Source: Lachnospiraceae bacterium
Lineage (GTDB): Bacteria; Bacillota; Clostridia; Lachnospirales; Lachnospiraceae
Assembly (NCBI GenBank): GCA_016286035.1
Contig: JAEERY010000053.1
Span: 62,001-126,000, forward strand
Direction: 5' to 3'
DNA: 64,000 nucleotides
The position numbers and the translations under genes were made by a program. Of this stretch, positions 25,184 through 34,499 are shown one piece after another; position 1 is the first letter of the stretch; each line of letters starts with the position of its first letter. A model generated the notes under the pieces. That model had not been told where the DNA came from, ran no database searches, and worked only from the letters and a program-made list of their open reading frames with translations.

Positions 25184-28076
25184 AAACAGCGAAAGCTTTA
25201 TGAATTCAATAAAGGGCCGCATGCTTGTATTGTTTATCGTTGTTTTTCTTATGGGCTGCGGTCTTATAGCACGTATTTTCTATCTCCAGATCGTACACGG
25301 AGAGGAAGCGCTAAACGATTTCACTTTAAAGATCCAAAAAGAGAGAACCATCTATCCTGCCAGAGGAAGGATCTATGACAGGAACGGAAAACTGTTAGCC
25401 TATAACGAACTGGCCTACAATATCACCATCGAGGATGTGTATGAGTCGGGCAGGGAAAAGAACAAACTCTTGAACACTACACTGTTAAACACGATCGATA
25501 TGATCGAGTCAAACGGTGATTCGGCTATAAGCGAATTCAACATCGTCATAAACGAGGACGGTGAATTTGAGTTTGCTGTCAGTGATATGAAACTCAAGCG
25601 TTTTCTTGCGGATGTATACGGCCAGAAGGAGATCTCCGCATTAAAGTATGAGCAGGAGACGGCATCGGCCCAGGAAGTCATAGACTACCTGTGCGCATTT
25701 TCAAGATTCGGTATAGGTGAGTATACGGATCCGGAAAACCCGAATGATACTTTTATACCCGGAAAAGGATATACAAAGAAACAGATACTTCAGCTTGTCA
25801 CCATAAGATATGCGATGAGGCTTAATTCATACCAGAAATATATCCCTACCGTCATAGCTTCGGATGTTAATGAAAAGACGGTCGCTACAGTACTTGAGAA
25901 CGCAGAGGAACTGCCCGGCATAAATGTGGCGGAGGACAGTATCAGAAAGTATAAAGACAGCAGATACTTTGCTCAGATCATGGGTTACACAGGAAAGATT
26001 TCCGAGGAAGAACTCGAGACATTTAACAATCTTGAGATCACGGATGAGAACATCAGGACAACCAAGGCAAGAAACGATTATGCATTAAATGACAACGTCG
26101 GAAAATCCGGTATCGAACAGACAATGGAAACATATCTTGCCGGTACCAAGGGACGCGAGACCATATATGTTAATAACCTGGGTAAGGTAATAGAGAGCAA
26201 GAAGACTGTCACACCGCTTGCGGGAAATGATGTCTATCTCACGATAGACAGGGATCTGCAGGTTGCGACCTACAACATCCTTGAACAGTATCTTGCGGGA
26301 ATCCTTGTCAGCAAGATACAGAATATAAGAGAGTATAAACCGACAGAGAACACGAAAGCCAGCAACTTCATCATCCCGATAACGGATGTGCTCTACCAGC
26401 TTTTTAACAACAACATAATAGATATTTCGCATATGAAGAGCGAGGAAGCGGGAGAGAATGAGAAGGCCGTTTACGAAGCGCTTACCTCAAAGACCGAAGA
26501 GGTCATGAACAGATTAAGGGATGAGCTTACGGTTACAGAGACGCCTTATATGAACCTGTCCGATGAGTATAAGGTATATGAGAGTTACATCACAACGATG
26601 TTAAGCGAGAACGGTGTAACAAAGGAAAGCGAGATCGACCGTGAGGATGAGACCTATCTTGCATGGAAGACTGAAGAGACCATCTCTTTGGCGGAATACT
26701 TAAGATATGCCATATCAATGAACTGGATAGAAGTTACAAAGATAGATATGGAATCATCCTATTCCGACTCCGATGAGGTATACGAAAGACTGGTCGATTA
26801 TATAATAGAGCACCTTGAATCGAGCAATGCGTTCTCAAAAAAGATGCTCAAATATATGATAATATCCGACAGGATAACATACAGACAGATATGCAGCATC
26901 CTTCTTGAACAGGATGTGGTCTCTATCGTTGAAGAGGAAAAGAATAAGTTTTTGGACGGCAGGACGTCTCCGTATGATTTCATGCTGTACCTGATTGAGA
27001 ACCTGTATATCACACCGGGACAGCTGGCACTTGACCCGTATTCCGCAAGCTGTGTAATAACAAGTACAAACGGAGAGGTGCTGGCACTTGTAAGCTATCC
27101 GTCTTACGATAACAACAGGCTTGCCAATTCGATAGATGCTGAATACTATGCAAGACTGCAGGGAGATCTTTCAAAACCGCTTTGGAACTATGCGACACAG
27201 CAAAAGACGGCTCCGGGTTCTACTTTCAAGATGGTATCCGCAACTGCCGCACTTGAGGAAGGCGTGGTATCTACTACGAGCACCATCACATGTAAAGGTT
27301 ACTTTGACAGATTCGTTGATACACAGTATCACTGCTGGATATATCCGGGTTCGCACGGAAGCCTTAACGTTACGGGAGGTATCGAGAACTCATGCAACAG
27401 CTTCTTTTACGAAGTAGGATATCAGCTGAGTCTTATAGACGACAGATACAATGAGACAACAGGTCTGAATAGACTTAACAAATATGCATACATGTACGGT
27501 CTTAATGAGAAGTCCGGAATAGAGATAGAGGAATCGGAGCCCGAGTGTTCCGATGAGTATCCCGTTTTATCAGCCATCGGTCAGGGTACCAACAACTTTA
27601 CGACTGTGGGACTGGCAAGGTATGTGACTGCCGTTGCAAACAGCGGGACTGTTTACAATCTTACTCTTTTGGACAAGGTAACGGACTCGAACGATAACAT
27701 AATCGTTGAGTATTCGCCTTCGGTACACAATACCGTTTCGCTTCCCACGGCATACTGGAATGCGATACACCGCGGTATGAGAAACGTTGTTTTAAAGAAA
27801 TCATATTATAACAATCTGGGAGTGAATGTCGCAGGAAAGACCGGTACCGCACAGGAAAGCAAGAGCAGGACAAACCACGCTCTCTTTGTAAGCTATGCAC
27901 CGTACGAATCTCCCGAGATATGTGTATGTACGAGAATAGCATTCGGTTATACTTCCGAGTATGCGGCTAACGTTACCAGAGATATTTATAAATATTATTA
28001 TAAACTTGAGGATGAGGATGAGATCCTTTCAGGTACCGCTGCGGTACCCGAAGCAGCGATAACAAATGCGGACTGA
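25170..28076 (+). CDS. mrdA: Penicillin-binding protein 2 (elongasome transpeptidase) with a large insertion
   Basis: Class B PBP of the elongasome. One N-terminal membrane anchor (about 15-37), a dimerisation domain, then a transpeptidase domain with S684-T-F-K, S741-C-N and K890-T-G-T active-site motifs. It is 968 residues long, against about 600-700 for most PBP2. The extra length is a charged, helix-rich insertion of about 240 residues (about 380-620) between TIDRDLQ (358-364) and the GEVLALVSYPSYD region. TTG start at 25170, with GGAG (25157-25160) nine bases upstream. It overlaps mreD. Confidence 0.94.
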   Translation: MKSNKNSESFMNSIKGRMLVLFIVVFLMGCGLIARIFYLQIVHGEEALNDFTLKIQKERTIYPARGRIYDRNGKLLAYNELAYNITIEDVYESGREKNKLLNTTLLNTIDMIESNGDSAISEFNIVINEDGEFEFAVSDMKLKRFLADVYGQKEISALKYEQETASAQEVIDYLCAFSRFGIGEYTDPENPNDTFIPGKGYTKKQILQLVTIRYAMRLNSYQKYIPTVIASDVNEKTVATVLENAEELPGINVAEDSIRKYKDSRYFAQIMGYTGKISEEELETFNNLEITDENIRTTKARNDYALNDNVGKSGIEQTMETYLAGTKGRETIYVNNLGKVIESKKTVTPLAGNDVYLTIDRDLQVATYNILEQYLAGILVSKIQNIREYKPTENTKASNFIIPITDVLYQLFNNNIIDISHMKSEEAGENEKAVYEALTSKTEEVMNRLRDELTVTETPYMNLSDEYKVYESYITTMLSENGVTKESEIDREDETYLAWKTEETISLAEYLRYAISMNWIEVTKIDMESSYSDSDEVYERLVDYIIEHLESSNAFSKKMLKYMIISDRITYRQICSILLEQDVVSIVEEEKNKFLDGRTSPYDFMLYLIENLYITPGQLALDPYSASCVITSTNGEVLALVSYPSYDNNRLANSIDAEYYARLQGDLSKPLWNYATQQKTAPGSTFKMVSATAALEEGVVSTTSTITCKGYFDRFVDTQYHCWIYPGSHGSLNVTGGIENSCNSFFYEVGYQLSLIDDRYNETTGLNRLNKYAYMYGLNEKSGIEIEESEPECSDEYPVLSAIGQGTNNFTTVGLARYVTAVANSGTVYNLTLLDKVTDSNDNIIVEYSPSVHNTVSLPTAYWNAIHRGMRNVVLKKSYYNNLGVNVAGKTGTAQESKSRTNHALFVSYAPYESPEICVCTRIAFGYTSEYAANVTRDIYKYYYKLEDEDEILSGTAAVPEAAITNAD

Positions 28077-28105
28077 TCCTTAATAAAGCGGAAAGGGATA
28101 ATGAT

Positions 28106-28795
28106 ATGAGCCTGTCATCAATCAAAAGTTTTCAGAACGGTATTGCCCTGCATCTTGATCCCAAAGCGGATTTTGAGGATGTGATCGCAGACATCGAGAC
28201 AAGATTTGAGGAATCGAGAAAATTCTTCAAGAATGCCAAGATGGCTTTGTCGATCGAAGACAGAGTCGTCAGTGAAGAAGAGGAAAAGAGGATCGTAAGC
28301 GCGATCAACGATCACAGCGATATCAATCTTATCTGTATCGTCGGAAAGAATGAGGAGACCAATCGCAAATATGTGAAGGCCCTTAAAAGAGTCGAGAGCG
28401 AGAGCGTTGAGAACAATACCAGATTATATGTCGGAAATATAGCAGAGGGCGATATAGTCGAGAGCGAGAAGAACCTTGTTGTATACGGCAATGTCGAAAT
28501 GGGCGGTGCCGCTGCGGCAAAGGGTGACGTGATCGTATTCGGGAATATCTTCGGACAGGTATATGCCGGAATGGGCGGAGACGTTAATTCGGTAGTTGTC
28601 TGTTTCGGTGCCAATCCCATGACCGTAAGCATTGCGAATGTTAAGTTTTCTGATAAGATCAAGCAGGGATTCGGGAAAAAGGTGAGATTTGCACCCACCA
28701 TATTTAAGAACACACTTGATAAGGTCATCTGCGAACCGCTTGACGAAGCGAGCTTAAGAGACCTTTACACAATGAAGAATGTTAAGACAGTATAA
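28106..28795 (+). CDS. minC: Septum site-determining protein MinC
   Basis: FtsZ inhibitor that blocks division away from midcell when recruited by MinD. The C-terminal beta-helix domain is clear (LYVGNIAEGD, then LVVYGNVEMGG, DVIVFGNIFGQVYAG and NPMTVSIAN steps), after a more divergent N-terminal domain of about 105 residues. GAAAGGGAT precedes the ATG. Related operons usually carry minD and minE next; here rodA begins inside the minC 3' end, so neither gene is present at this place. Confidence 0.93.
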   Translation: MSLSSIKSFQNGIALHLDPKADFEDVIADIETRFEESRKFFKNAKMALSIEDRVVSEEEEKRIVSAINDHSDINLICIVGKNEETNRKYVKALKRVESESVENNTRLYVGNIAEGDIVESEKNLVVYGNVEMGGAAAAKGDVIVFGNIFGQVYAGMGGDVNSVVVCFGANPMTVSIANVKFSDKIKQGFGKKVRFAPTIFKNTLDKVICEPLDEASLRDLYTMKNVKTV

Positions 28796-29885
28796 GTTAA
28801 AAAACTACAATTTCAAACTGATCCTGTGGGTATTTGCACTGTCTGTAATAGGCTACTTAGTTATCGGAAGCGCAAAGCAGTCCGTTCAGGTAAGACAGAT
28901 GTACGGAATAGTGGTCGGAATGATCTTAATGATCATCCTGTCGCTTGTAAATTATACCGTATATTACTACATAAGATGGATAATCTACGGCTTTAACATA
29001 GTTGCTCTTTTGCTGGTTCTTTTTGCCGGTGTCGAGGTCAACGGATCACATCGTTGGCTCAATATCGGATTCCAGTTTCAGCCGTCCGAACTGGCAAAGA
29101 TTTTATTGATTTTATTCTTTGCTCAGTTTATTATGAAGAATAAGGGTACATTGAATTCTATACCCACGATAACGGCCATGATCATGCTGCTTGCAGGTCC
29201 CATTTTGCTGATATATAGGGAGCCGGATCTGTCTACGACTATCATGATATTTATGATATTTGCAGTCATGCTCTTTGTCGGCGGATTGAGCTATAAGATA
29301 ATATTTGCGATACTCGGTGTCAGCATTCCTGCGGGAGTTGTTTTCTTCTCTATTTTGTTAAGAGACGATGACAATATCCTTAAAGGATATCAGACGGGAC
29401 GAATACTTGCTTGGCTGGATCCTGAGAAATATGCGGATACAACAGCTTATCAGCAGATCAATTCAAGAATAGCCATAAGTTCGGGACAGCTTGTCGGAAA
29501 AGGCTTGAACAATAACGTTATCAGTTCGGTTAAGAACGGTAACTTCATATCTGAGCCACAGACAGACTTTATCTACGCGATCGTAGGAGAAGAACTCGGA
29601 TTTATCGGAGCTGCCGCCGTTATCATCCTGATACTTCTTATCGTAATAGAATGTCTCAGGATAGCAAGGTATGCAAAAGACGATATGGGAGCACTCATAT
29701 GTTCCGGAATGGCGGGACTGATAGCTCTTCAGGCATTTATGAACATTGCCGTTGCTACAGGTTCAATGCCAAACACAGGTATTCCGCTCCCGTTTGTCAG
29801 TTACGGTCTGACCAGCCTTGTCAGTCTGTATATGGGGATAGGCGTAGTCCTTAATGTGGGGCTTCAAACTACAAAAACACATTAA
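28779..29885 (+). CDS. rodA: Rod shape protein RodA (SEDS glycosyltransferase)
   Basis: SEDS-family peptidoglycan polymerase, partner of PBP2, with about ten membrane segments in 368 residues. Family motifs include NGSHRWLNIGFQFQPSELAK and, near the C-terminus, TGIPLPFVSYG. FtsW and RodA are similar, but position in an mre-PBP2 operon favours RodA. It overlaps minC by 17 bases, which shows minCDE has been reduced to minC here without leaving a gap. Confidence 0.92.
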   Translation: MLRQYKLKNYNFKLILWVFALSVIGYLVIGSAKQSVQVRQMYGIVVGMILMIILSLVNYTVYYYIRWIIYGFNIVALLLVLFAGVEVNGSHRWLNIGFQFQPSELAKILLILFFAQFIMKNKGTLNSIPTITAMIMLLAGPILLIYREPDLSTTIMIFMIFAVMLFVGGLSYKIIFAILGVSIPAGVVFFSILLRDDDNILKGYQTGRILAWLDPEKYADTTAYQQINSRIAISSGQLVGKGLNNNVISSVKNGNFISEPQTDFIYAIVGEELGFIGAAAVIILILLIVIECLRIARYAKDDMGALICSGMAGLIALQAFMNIAVATGSMPNTGIPLPFVSYGLTSLVSLYMGIGVVLNVGLQTTKTH

Positions 29886-29913
29886 ATTTCGGGGTAAACG
29901 GAGAAGGTAATCT

Positions 29914-30309
29914 ATGAATATTGCACTTATTGCGCATGATGCGAAGAAAAAACTCATGCAGAATTTTTGCATTGCCTACAGAGGCATCCTTAGCAAAAAC
30001 AATCTGTATGCAACGGGTACGACCGGAAGGCTGATCGAAGAGGTGACAAACTTAAATGTTCATAAATTCTTGGCAGGTCATCTCGGAGGAGAACAGCAGA
30101 TCGGAGCTCAGATCGAACACAACCAGATGGACCTTGTTATCTTTTTGCGTGATCCTTTAAATCCCAAGAGTCATGAACCCGATGTCAATAATGTTGTGAA
30201 GCTCTGCGATATTCATAACATTCCGCTTGCAACTAATCTTGCTACCGCAGAATTACTTATAAAATCTCTTGACAGAGGAGATCTTGAGTGGCGTGAGATG
30301 TATAAATAG
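29914..30309 (+). CDS. mgsA: Methylglyoxal synthase
   Basis: Converts dihydroxyacetone phosphate to methylglyoxal, a bypass of lower glycolysis under phosphate limitation. The 131-residue length is the family norm. Conserved segments are IALIAHD, the TGTTG phosphate loop (34-38), LGGEQQIGA (57-65), D73 in the QMDLVIF position of the catalytic Asp, and HEPDV. GGAGAAGG precedes the ATG. It sits directly after rodA and overlaps the start of the carboxypeptidase gene. Confidence 0.95.
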   Translation: MNIALIAHDAKKKLMQNFCIAYRGILSKNNLYATGTTGRLIEEVTNLNVHKFLAGHLGGEQQIGAQIEHNQMDLVIFLRDPLNPKSHEPDVNNVVKLCDIHNIPLATNLATAELLIKSLDRGDLEWREMYK

Positions 30310-31273
30310 ACTTAAAAAGACAATAACATATCTTCTGATATGCTCTGTGCTTTGTGTATCGTTTTGCGGCTGTGGCAGTTCGAACATACCGCTTGATTAC
30401 AAAGTGGCAAACGATCTGTCCGTAAACAGCATAGAGAGCAAAGCTGAAGGATTCTCATCAAATATAGCAGTTACGGATAAGGACGTGAGCGGCAAAACCG
30501 GTTTCGCTCTGGAAGAGGAATCGGCTGCCGGTCTTTTTGATGTGAATGCAAAGCAGGTTTTATATGCAAAAAATGTTCATGAGCAAATGAACCCTGCCAG
30601 CCTTACCAAGGTTATGACAGCTATCTGCGCCTTAAAATACGGCAATCTTGAAGACACCATCATATGTTCGGAGAATATAAACAATCTTGAGAGCGGAGCC
30701 AGCACCTGCGGATTAAAGCCGGGTGACAAGCTAACGCTTGAACAGGCACTCCATTTTATGTTGCTCCCTTCGGCAAACGATGCAGCCATAGCTATAGCCG
30801 AGCATATCTCCGGTTCGGTTGAGGAGTTCTCAAACCTTATGAACAATGAGGCAAAAAGGATCGGTGCCACAAATTCGCATTTTGTAAATCCTCACGGGCT
30901 TACGGCTGAAGATCATTACACGACTGCCTATGACATGTATCTGATCACTAACGAGGCGATACATTACGGTACGTTCATGGATATCATACAGTTAAACGAG
31001 TATTCAGCAACAATAACGGATAAGAACGGCGGAGAAAAGGATATAGACGTCAAGAGTTCAAACAAATTTCATGACGGCACATACACGGCTCCGGAGAGGA
31101 TAACCGTTATCGGAGGAAAGACCGGAACAACAACTGCTGCGGGTTCCTGCCTGGTACTTGTGACAAGGGATTCACAGGGCAATCCTTTTATTTCCGTGAT
31201 ATTGCATGCCAGTGAGAGAAGCGTTTTATACGATGAGATGGTGCAGCTTTTGGATGAGATAAATTCAAGGTAA
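30293..31273 (+). CDS. D-alanyl-D-alanine carboxypeptidase (peptidase S11), exported
   Basis: DacA-type enzyme trimming the fifth D-Ala of peptidoglycan stem peptides outside the membrane. Active-site motifs are complete: S103-L-T-K, S160-A-N and K276-T-G. A hydrophobic export signal (about 11-26) ends in an FCGC lipobox-like site, so it may be a lipoprotein. No ATG fits; GTG 30293 or TTG 30284, both just after AGAGGAG (30274-30280), are the best starts, and both lie inside mgsA. The neighbouring wall-synthesis genes support its role. Confidence 0.9.
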   Translation: MRCINRLKKTITYLLICSVLCVSFCGCGSSNIPLDYKVANDLSVNSIESKAEGFSSNIAVTDKDVSGKTGFALEEESAAGLFDVNAKQVLYAKNVHEQMNPASLTKVMTAICALKYGNLEDTIICSENINNLESGASTCGLKPGDKLTLEQALHFMLLPSANDAAIAIAEHISGSVEEFSNLMNNEAKRIGATNSHFVNPHGLTAEDHYTTAYDMYLITNEAIHYGTFMDIIQLNEYSATITDKNGGEKDIDVKSSNKFHDGTYTAPERITVIGGKTGTTTAAGSCLVLVTRDSQGNPFISVILHASERSVLYDEMVQLLDEINSR

Positions 31274-31279
31274 AAACAG

Positions 31280-31308
31280 TTGTGTTTTGAGTGGTGTTAT
31301 CTTATAAT
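31280..31308 (+). promoter_or_regulatory. Strong candidate sigma-A promoter
   Basis: TTGTGT (31280-31285) and a consensus TATAAT (31303-31308) are exactly 17 bases apart, followed by AGGAGGG and the start of the P-loop gene. It lies in a gap after the carboxypeptidase gene. Confidence 0.75.
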
Positions 31309-31356
31309 ATCACTAGGGGTTATTGCTCAAATTTTTTCTTTACAGGAGGGCTACCA

Positions 31357-31776
31357 ATGGTTCAGTTAATTGTAGGCAAAGAAGGTAAGGGTAAAACAAA
31401 ACACCTTCTTGATAAAGTCAACGAAGAGATTAAAGAAGCATCAGGTAACATTGTATTTTTAGACAGAAGTTCAAAGCACATGTTTGAACTGAACAACAAA
31501 GTAAGACTAATCAATGTATCGGAATACGATTTTGAGAACAGTTCAGAGTTCATAGGTTTCATCTATGGTATAATTTCACAGGATCACGATATTGAACAGA
31601 TGTATATAGACGGTCTGATGAAGATCGCAAGACTTACAAAAGAAGCATTTGAAGAGATAGTTGAAAGATTCGAGAATATATCTGACAAGTTCGATCTTAA
31701 GATCATTGTCAGTGCATCAATAGATAAGAGTGAATTAAGTCCTGAGATCCAGGAAAAAGTTATTGTAGCATTATAA
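31357..31776 (+). CDS. Small P-loop NTP-binding protein of unknown function
   Basis: A 139-residue soluble protein. Residues 6-16 form a Walker A loop (VGKEGKGKTKH), and a long acidic helical stretch follows. No other domain is recognisable. AGGAGGG (31344-31350) selects ATG 31357; an in-frame extension to 31291 has no site and would pass through the promoter. It has its own strong promoter and a terminator-like hairpin after it, so it is probably transcribed as one gene. It lies next to a cell-envelope and division cluster. Such genes are sometimes labelled PilT-like because of the loop, but it is too short for a PilT ATPase. Confidence 0.8.
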   Translation: MVQLIVGKEGKGKTKHLLDKVNEEIKEASGNIVFLDRSSKHMFELNNKVRLINVSEYDFENSSEFIGFIYGIISQDHDIEQMYIDGLMKIARLTKEAFEEIVERFENISDKFDLKIIVSASIDKSELSPEIQEKVIVAL

Positions 31777-31787
31777 GTAAAAACCAA

Positions 31788-31821
31788 AAAGCCTCGGAGC
31801 TGTCCGGGGCTTTAATTTCTT
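31788..31821 (+). terminator. Rho-independent terminator-like hairpin after the P-loop gene
   Basis: Eleven-base stem AAAGCCTCGGA / TCCGGGGCTTT (31788-31798 with 31803-31813, one G-T pair), four-base loop. The T tract is interrupted (AATTTCTTTG), so it may allow read-through into the HlyD-like gene. Confidence 0.75.
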
Positions 31822-31853
31822 TGACAGCTAAGAATCTAGGAAAGGATAAGATC

Positions 31854-33251
31854 ATGGCATCTGATAACAACAAGATATCGCGAATAAACAAGCCGCTAAA
31901 TCTTAATATAGGTATGATCTTTTTCTTTGTCATTCTGATATACATTATCATCTGCGTCGTAATGTATTTCACTTCAAAGCATATCACGGGTTATCAGGTA
32001 AAGACGGGATCGCTGTCCATATCAAACATATATGAAGGCATCGCCTTAAGGGACGAGACGGTCGTTACCGCCGGATGTGCGGGCTACGTCAATTATTTTG
32101 CGACTGAGGGCGAGAAGGTCGGAACCGGAAATCTTGTCTGCGGAATAGACGAGACCGGAGCTCTTCAGGATTATATTAATCAGAATATAGATTCAGGAAA
32201 TGATGTTTTAAGCGAAAGGGATCTGTCATCGCTTAAAAACGAGATGATCAATTTCTCGTCTGCATTCAATGAAAAGGACTTTTCTTCGGTATATGAATTT
32301 AAATATGCGCTTCAGGGTGATGTATTAAAGTTCTCCAACAGAAATCTGCTCAATTCGCTTGAGGATCTTAAAGCGCAGAGTGCACTCATAAAGCTTTGTA
32401 ATTCTCCCGCATCCGGAGTTGTCGTATACTCCATAGACGGATTTGAGAACAAATCTGCTGTAAATGCACAGGAAAGCTGGTTTGATAAGGAAAAGTATGA
32501 GGAGAACAAGCATCAGCTGATAAACAATGACATAGTCTCTATCGGGGATCCGCTTTTTAAGCTATCCGACAGCGAGACATGGTCGATCCTTATTAAGGTT
32601 GATGCGGACAGGGTTCAGGAACTGGTAGACGAGAAGTATGTAAAGGTCAAGTTCTTAAAGAACCAGTATGAGTCGTGGGCAAAGATAACTGAGGTTCAGG
32701 GTGCCGATGACGGTCATTACATCCTTTTGTCATTTACCAATTCGATGATAACGTTCGTGCTTGACAGATATATCAACATCGAACTTTTGCTCAATAACGA
32801 GACAGGATTAAAGGTGCCCAATTCAGCCATATGCGACAAGGCGTTCTTTATGGTTCCCATGGACTTTGTCACAAAAGGCAATGACGGCATGGACGGTATC
32901 ATGAGAGAGACATACAACGAAGACGGCGAGATGATCCCCGAGTTCATTCCCGTTACGATATACAATATCGATTCGGAGAATAATGCGTATCTTGATGATT
33001 CGATCCTGCGTCTTGGCGACAGGATATTTATGCCCGATTCAACGCAGACATTCACGATAAGCAAGTCCGGAACACTGACCGGTGTGTATAACATCAATAA
33101 GGGTTACGCGGATTTCAAGGAGATAGAGATACTTGATTCGAATGATGAATACAGTATCATAAAATCGAATACAGCATACGGACTTGTGGCATATGATTAT
33201 ATCGTTTTAGATGCACAGTCTGTAGAAACGGATGAATTTATTTATGAATGA
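31854..33251 (+). CDS. HlyD-like membrane protein, no transporter partner nearby
   Basis: A 465-residue protein with one membrane segment (about 20-42), then an extracellular part resembling HlyD/membrane-fusion proteins: a lipoyl-like beta region with EGIALRDETVV and AGYVNYFATEGEKV, a helical section, and C-terminal beta-barrel repeats. AGGAAAGGAT (31838-31847) selects ATG 31854. It overlaps yggS. HlyD proteins normally serve export systems, but no ABC transporter gene is near; instead yggS and sepF follow. A role in the cell envelope or at the septum is inferred from position only. Confidence 0.72.
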   Translation: MASDNNKISRINKPLNLNIGMIFFFVILIYIIICVVMYFTSKHITGYQVKTGSLSISNIYEGIALRDETVVTAGCAGYVNYFATEGEKVGTGNLVCGIDETGALQDYINQNIDSGNDVLSERDLSSLKNEMINFSSAFNEKDFSSVYEFKYALQGDVLKFSNRNLLNSLEDLKAQSALIKLCNSPASGVVVYSIDGFENKSAVNAQESWFDKEKYEENKHQLINNDIVSIGDPLFKLSDSETWSILIKVDADRVQELVDEKYVKVKFLKNQYESWAKITEVQGADDGHYILLSFTNSMITFVLDRYINIELLLNNETGLKVPNSAICDKAFFMVPMDFVTKGNDGMDGIMRETYNEDGEMIPEFIPVTIYNIDSENNAYLDDSILRLGDRIFMPDSTQTFTISKSGTLTGVYNINKGYADFKEIEILDSNDEYSIIKSNTAYGLVAYDYIVLDAQSVETDEFIYE

Positions 33252-33921
33252 TATAGTTGCAAACATTAAAAATGTCAGTGAGAATATTAAAAAGGCCAAT
33301 AAAGAAACAAAGCTTATCGCCGTGAGCAAGACAAAGCCCGTTGAGATGTTAAAAGAGGCCTATGATGCCGGAATGAGGGATTTTGGCGAGAACAAGGTAC
33401 AGGAGATACTCGATAAATACGATAAGCTTCCTTCTGACATAAGATGGCACATGATAGGACATCTTCAGACAAACAAGGTCAAATATATCGCAGATAAGGT
33501 ATTTATGATCCACAGTGTCGATTCCGTAAAGCTTGCGGTTGAGATAAGCAGACGTGCGATCCAGGCCGGAAGGATCATACCGGTACTGATAGAGATAAAT
33601 ATCGGTGACGAGGAGAGTAAGTTCGGGATAAAGCCTAACGATCTCGAAGAGCTTTTGCGTGAGATCGCTCCTTTTGAAGGGATTAAGATAAGCGGACTTA
33701 TGTGCGTGGCTCCTTATACCGAATCAGCCGAGGAAAACAGAGTATATTTCAAACAAATGAAACAATTATCTGTTGACATAATGCAGAAAAACATAGATAA
33801 TGTTTTTATGAATGTTTTGTCAATGGGTATGTCCGGAGACTATGAAGTCGCTGCAAGTGAAGGCGCGACATATGTACGTGTGGGAACGGGGATATTCGGA
33901 GAGAGAGATTATAATATTTGA
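33244..33921 (+). CDS. YggS family pyridoxal phosphate-binding protein
   Basis: PLP homeostasis protein with a single alanine-racemase-like barrel. The cofactor lysine lies in the IAVSKTKP motif; DFGENKVQE and WHMIGHLQTNKVKYI segments are also diagnostic. 225 residues. ATG 33244 or 33232 may be used; both overlap the previous gene. yggS next to sepF is the standard Gram-positive order. Confidence 0.95.
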   Translation: MNDIVANIKNVSENIKKANKETKLIAVSKTKPVEMLKEAYDAGMRDFGENKVQEILDKYDKLPSDIRWHMIGHLQTNKVKYIADKVFMIHSVDSVKLAVEISRRAIQAGRIIPVLIEINIGDEESKFGIKPNDLEELLREIAPFEGIKISGLMCVAPYTESAEENRVYFKQMKQLSVDIMQKNIDNVFMNVLSMGMSGDYEVAASEGATYVRVGTGIFGERDYNI

Positions 33922-33937
33922 TTTAGGAGAATGAATT

Positions 33938-34438
33938 ATGGGACTTATGGATAATTTTATATCAGCCATGAAGTTGGGTGATAATGACGAAGAATATGAT
34001 GAGGATGATGAATACCTCGATGATCCCGATACAGAACTTGATGAACAGCCGAAGGTAAGCAAGATCTCAGGCAATCAGGGAAGCACTATTGATGAGGGCG
34101 GTCCGAGAAAGCCTGTATTGTCAAAGGCTTCAATGAGTCGTGTTAAGAAAACGGGGAGCGGTATGGAAGTTTGTGTGATCAAGCCTACAAGCGTAGAAGA
34201 GTCAAGAGAGATAACCGATACATTGCTCGCAAATCGTACGGTAGTCCTCAACATGGAAGGACTTGATGTTGATATGGCACAGCGTATAATCGATTTTGCA
34301 TCGGGTTCATGCTATGCGATACACGGAAATCTTCAGAAGATATCGCATTACATATTTATCATTACCCCGGCAAGTGTTGATATCTCGGGTGATTTTCAGG
34401 AGATCTTGAGTGAATCATTCAATGTTCCGTCAATCTAA
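33938..34438 (+). CDS. sepF: Cell division protein SepF
   Basis: FtsZ-associated ring-forming protein that tethers the Z ring to the membrane. An N-terminal MGLMDNFISAMKLG amphipathic helix, an acidic linker, and the C-terminal DUF552 core (about 80-166) with VVLNMEGLD and FASGSCYAIHG segments. 166 residues. TTTAGGAGAATGAATT precedes the ATG. A strong terminator follows, closing the operon. Confidence 0.95.
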   Translation: MGLMDNFISAMKLGDNDEEYDEDDEYLDDPDTELDEQPKVSKISGNQGSTIDEGGPRKPVLSKASMSRVKKTGSGMEVCVIKPTSVEESREITDTLLANRTVVLNMEGLDVDMAQRIIDFASGSCYAIHGNLQKISHYIFIITPASVDISGDFQEILSESFNVPSI

Positions 34439-34443
34439 ACATT

Positions 34444-34476
34444 AAAAGCTTGTCAGACGACAAGCTTTTTTCTTTT
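34444..34476 (+). terminator. Rho-independent terminator after sepF
   Basis: Perfect 11-base stem AAAAGCTTGTC / GACAAGCTTTT (34444-34454 with 34459-34469), four-base AGAC loop, then TT-C-TTTT. Confidence 0.92.
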
Positions 34477-34499
34477 ATATGATCATGTGAGGTGAGTGT

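Noticed and set aside
31273..31288. AAAACA-GTTG-TGTTTT hairpin after the carboxypeptidase gene
   Set aside because: Only six AT-rich base pairs, and it overlaps the -35 element of the next promoter; too weak to call a terminator.
31291..31356. Upstream extension of the small P-loop protein to 31291
   Set aside because: It would begin between the -35 and -10 elements of the promoter, and AGGAGGG supports ATG 31357.
31821..31850. Perfect TTGACA before the HlyD-like gene
   Set aside because: A -10 element 17 bases later would place the transcript start after the ATG at 31854, so it cannot serve that gene in the usual way.
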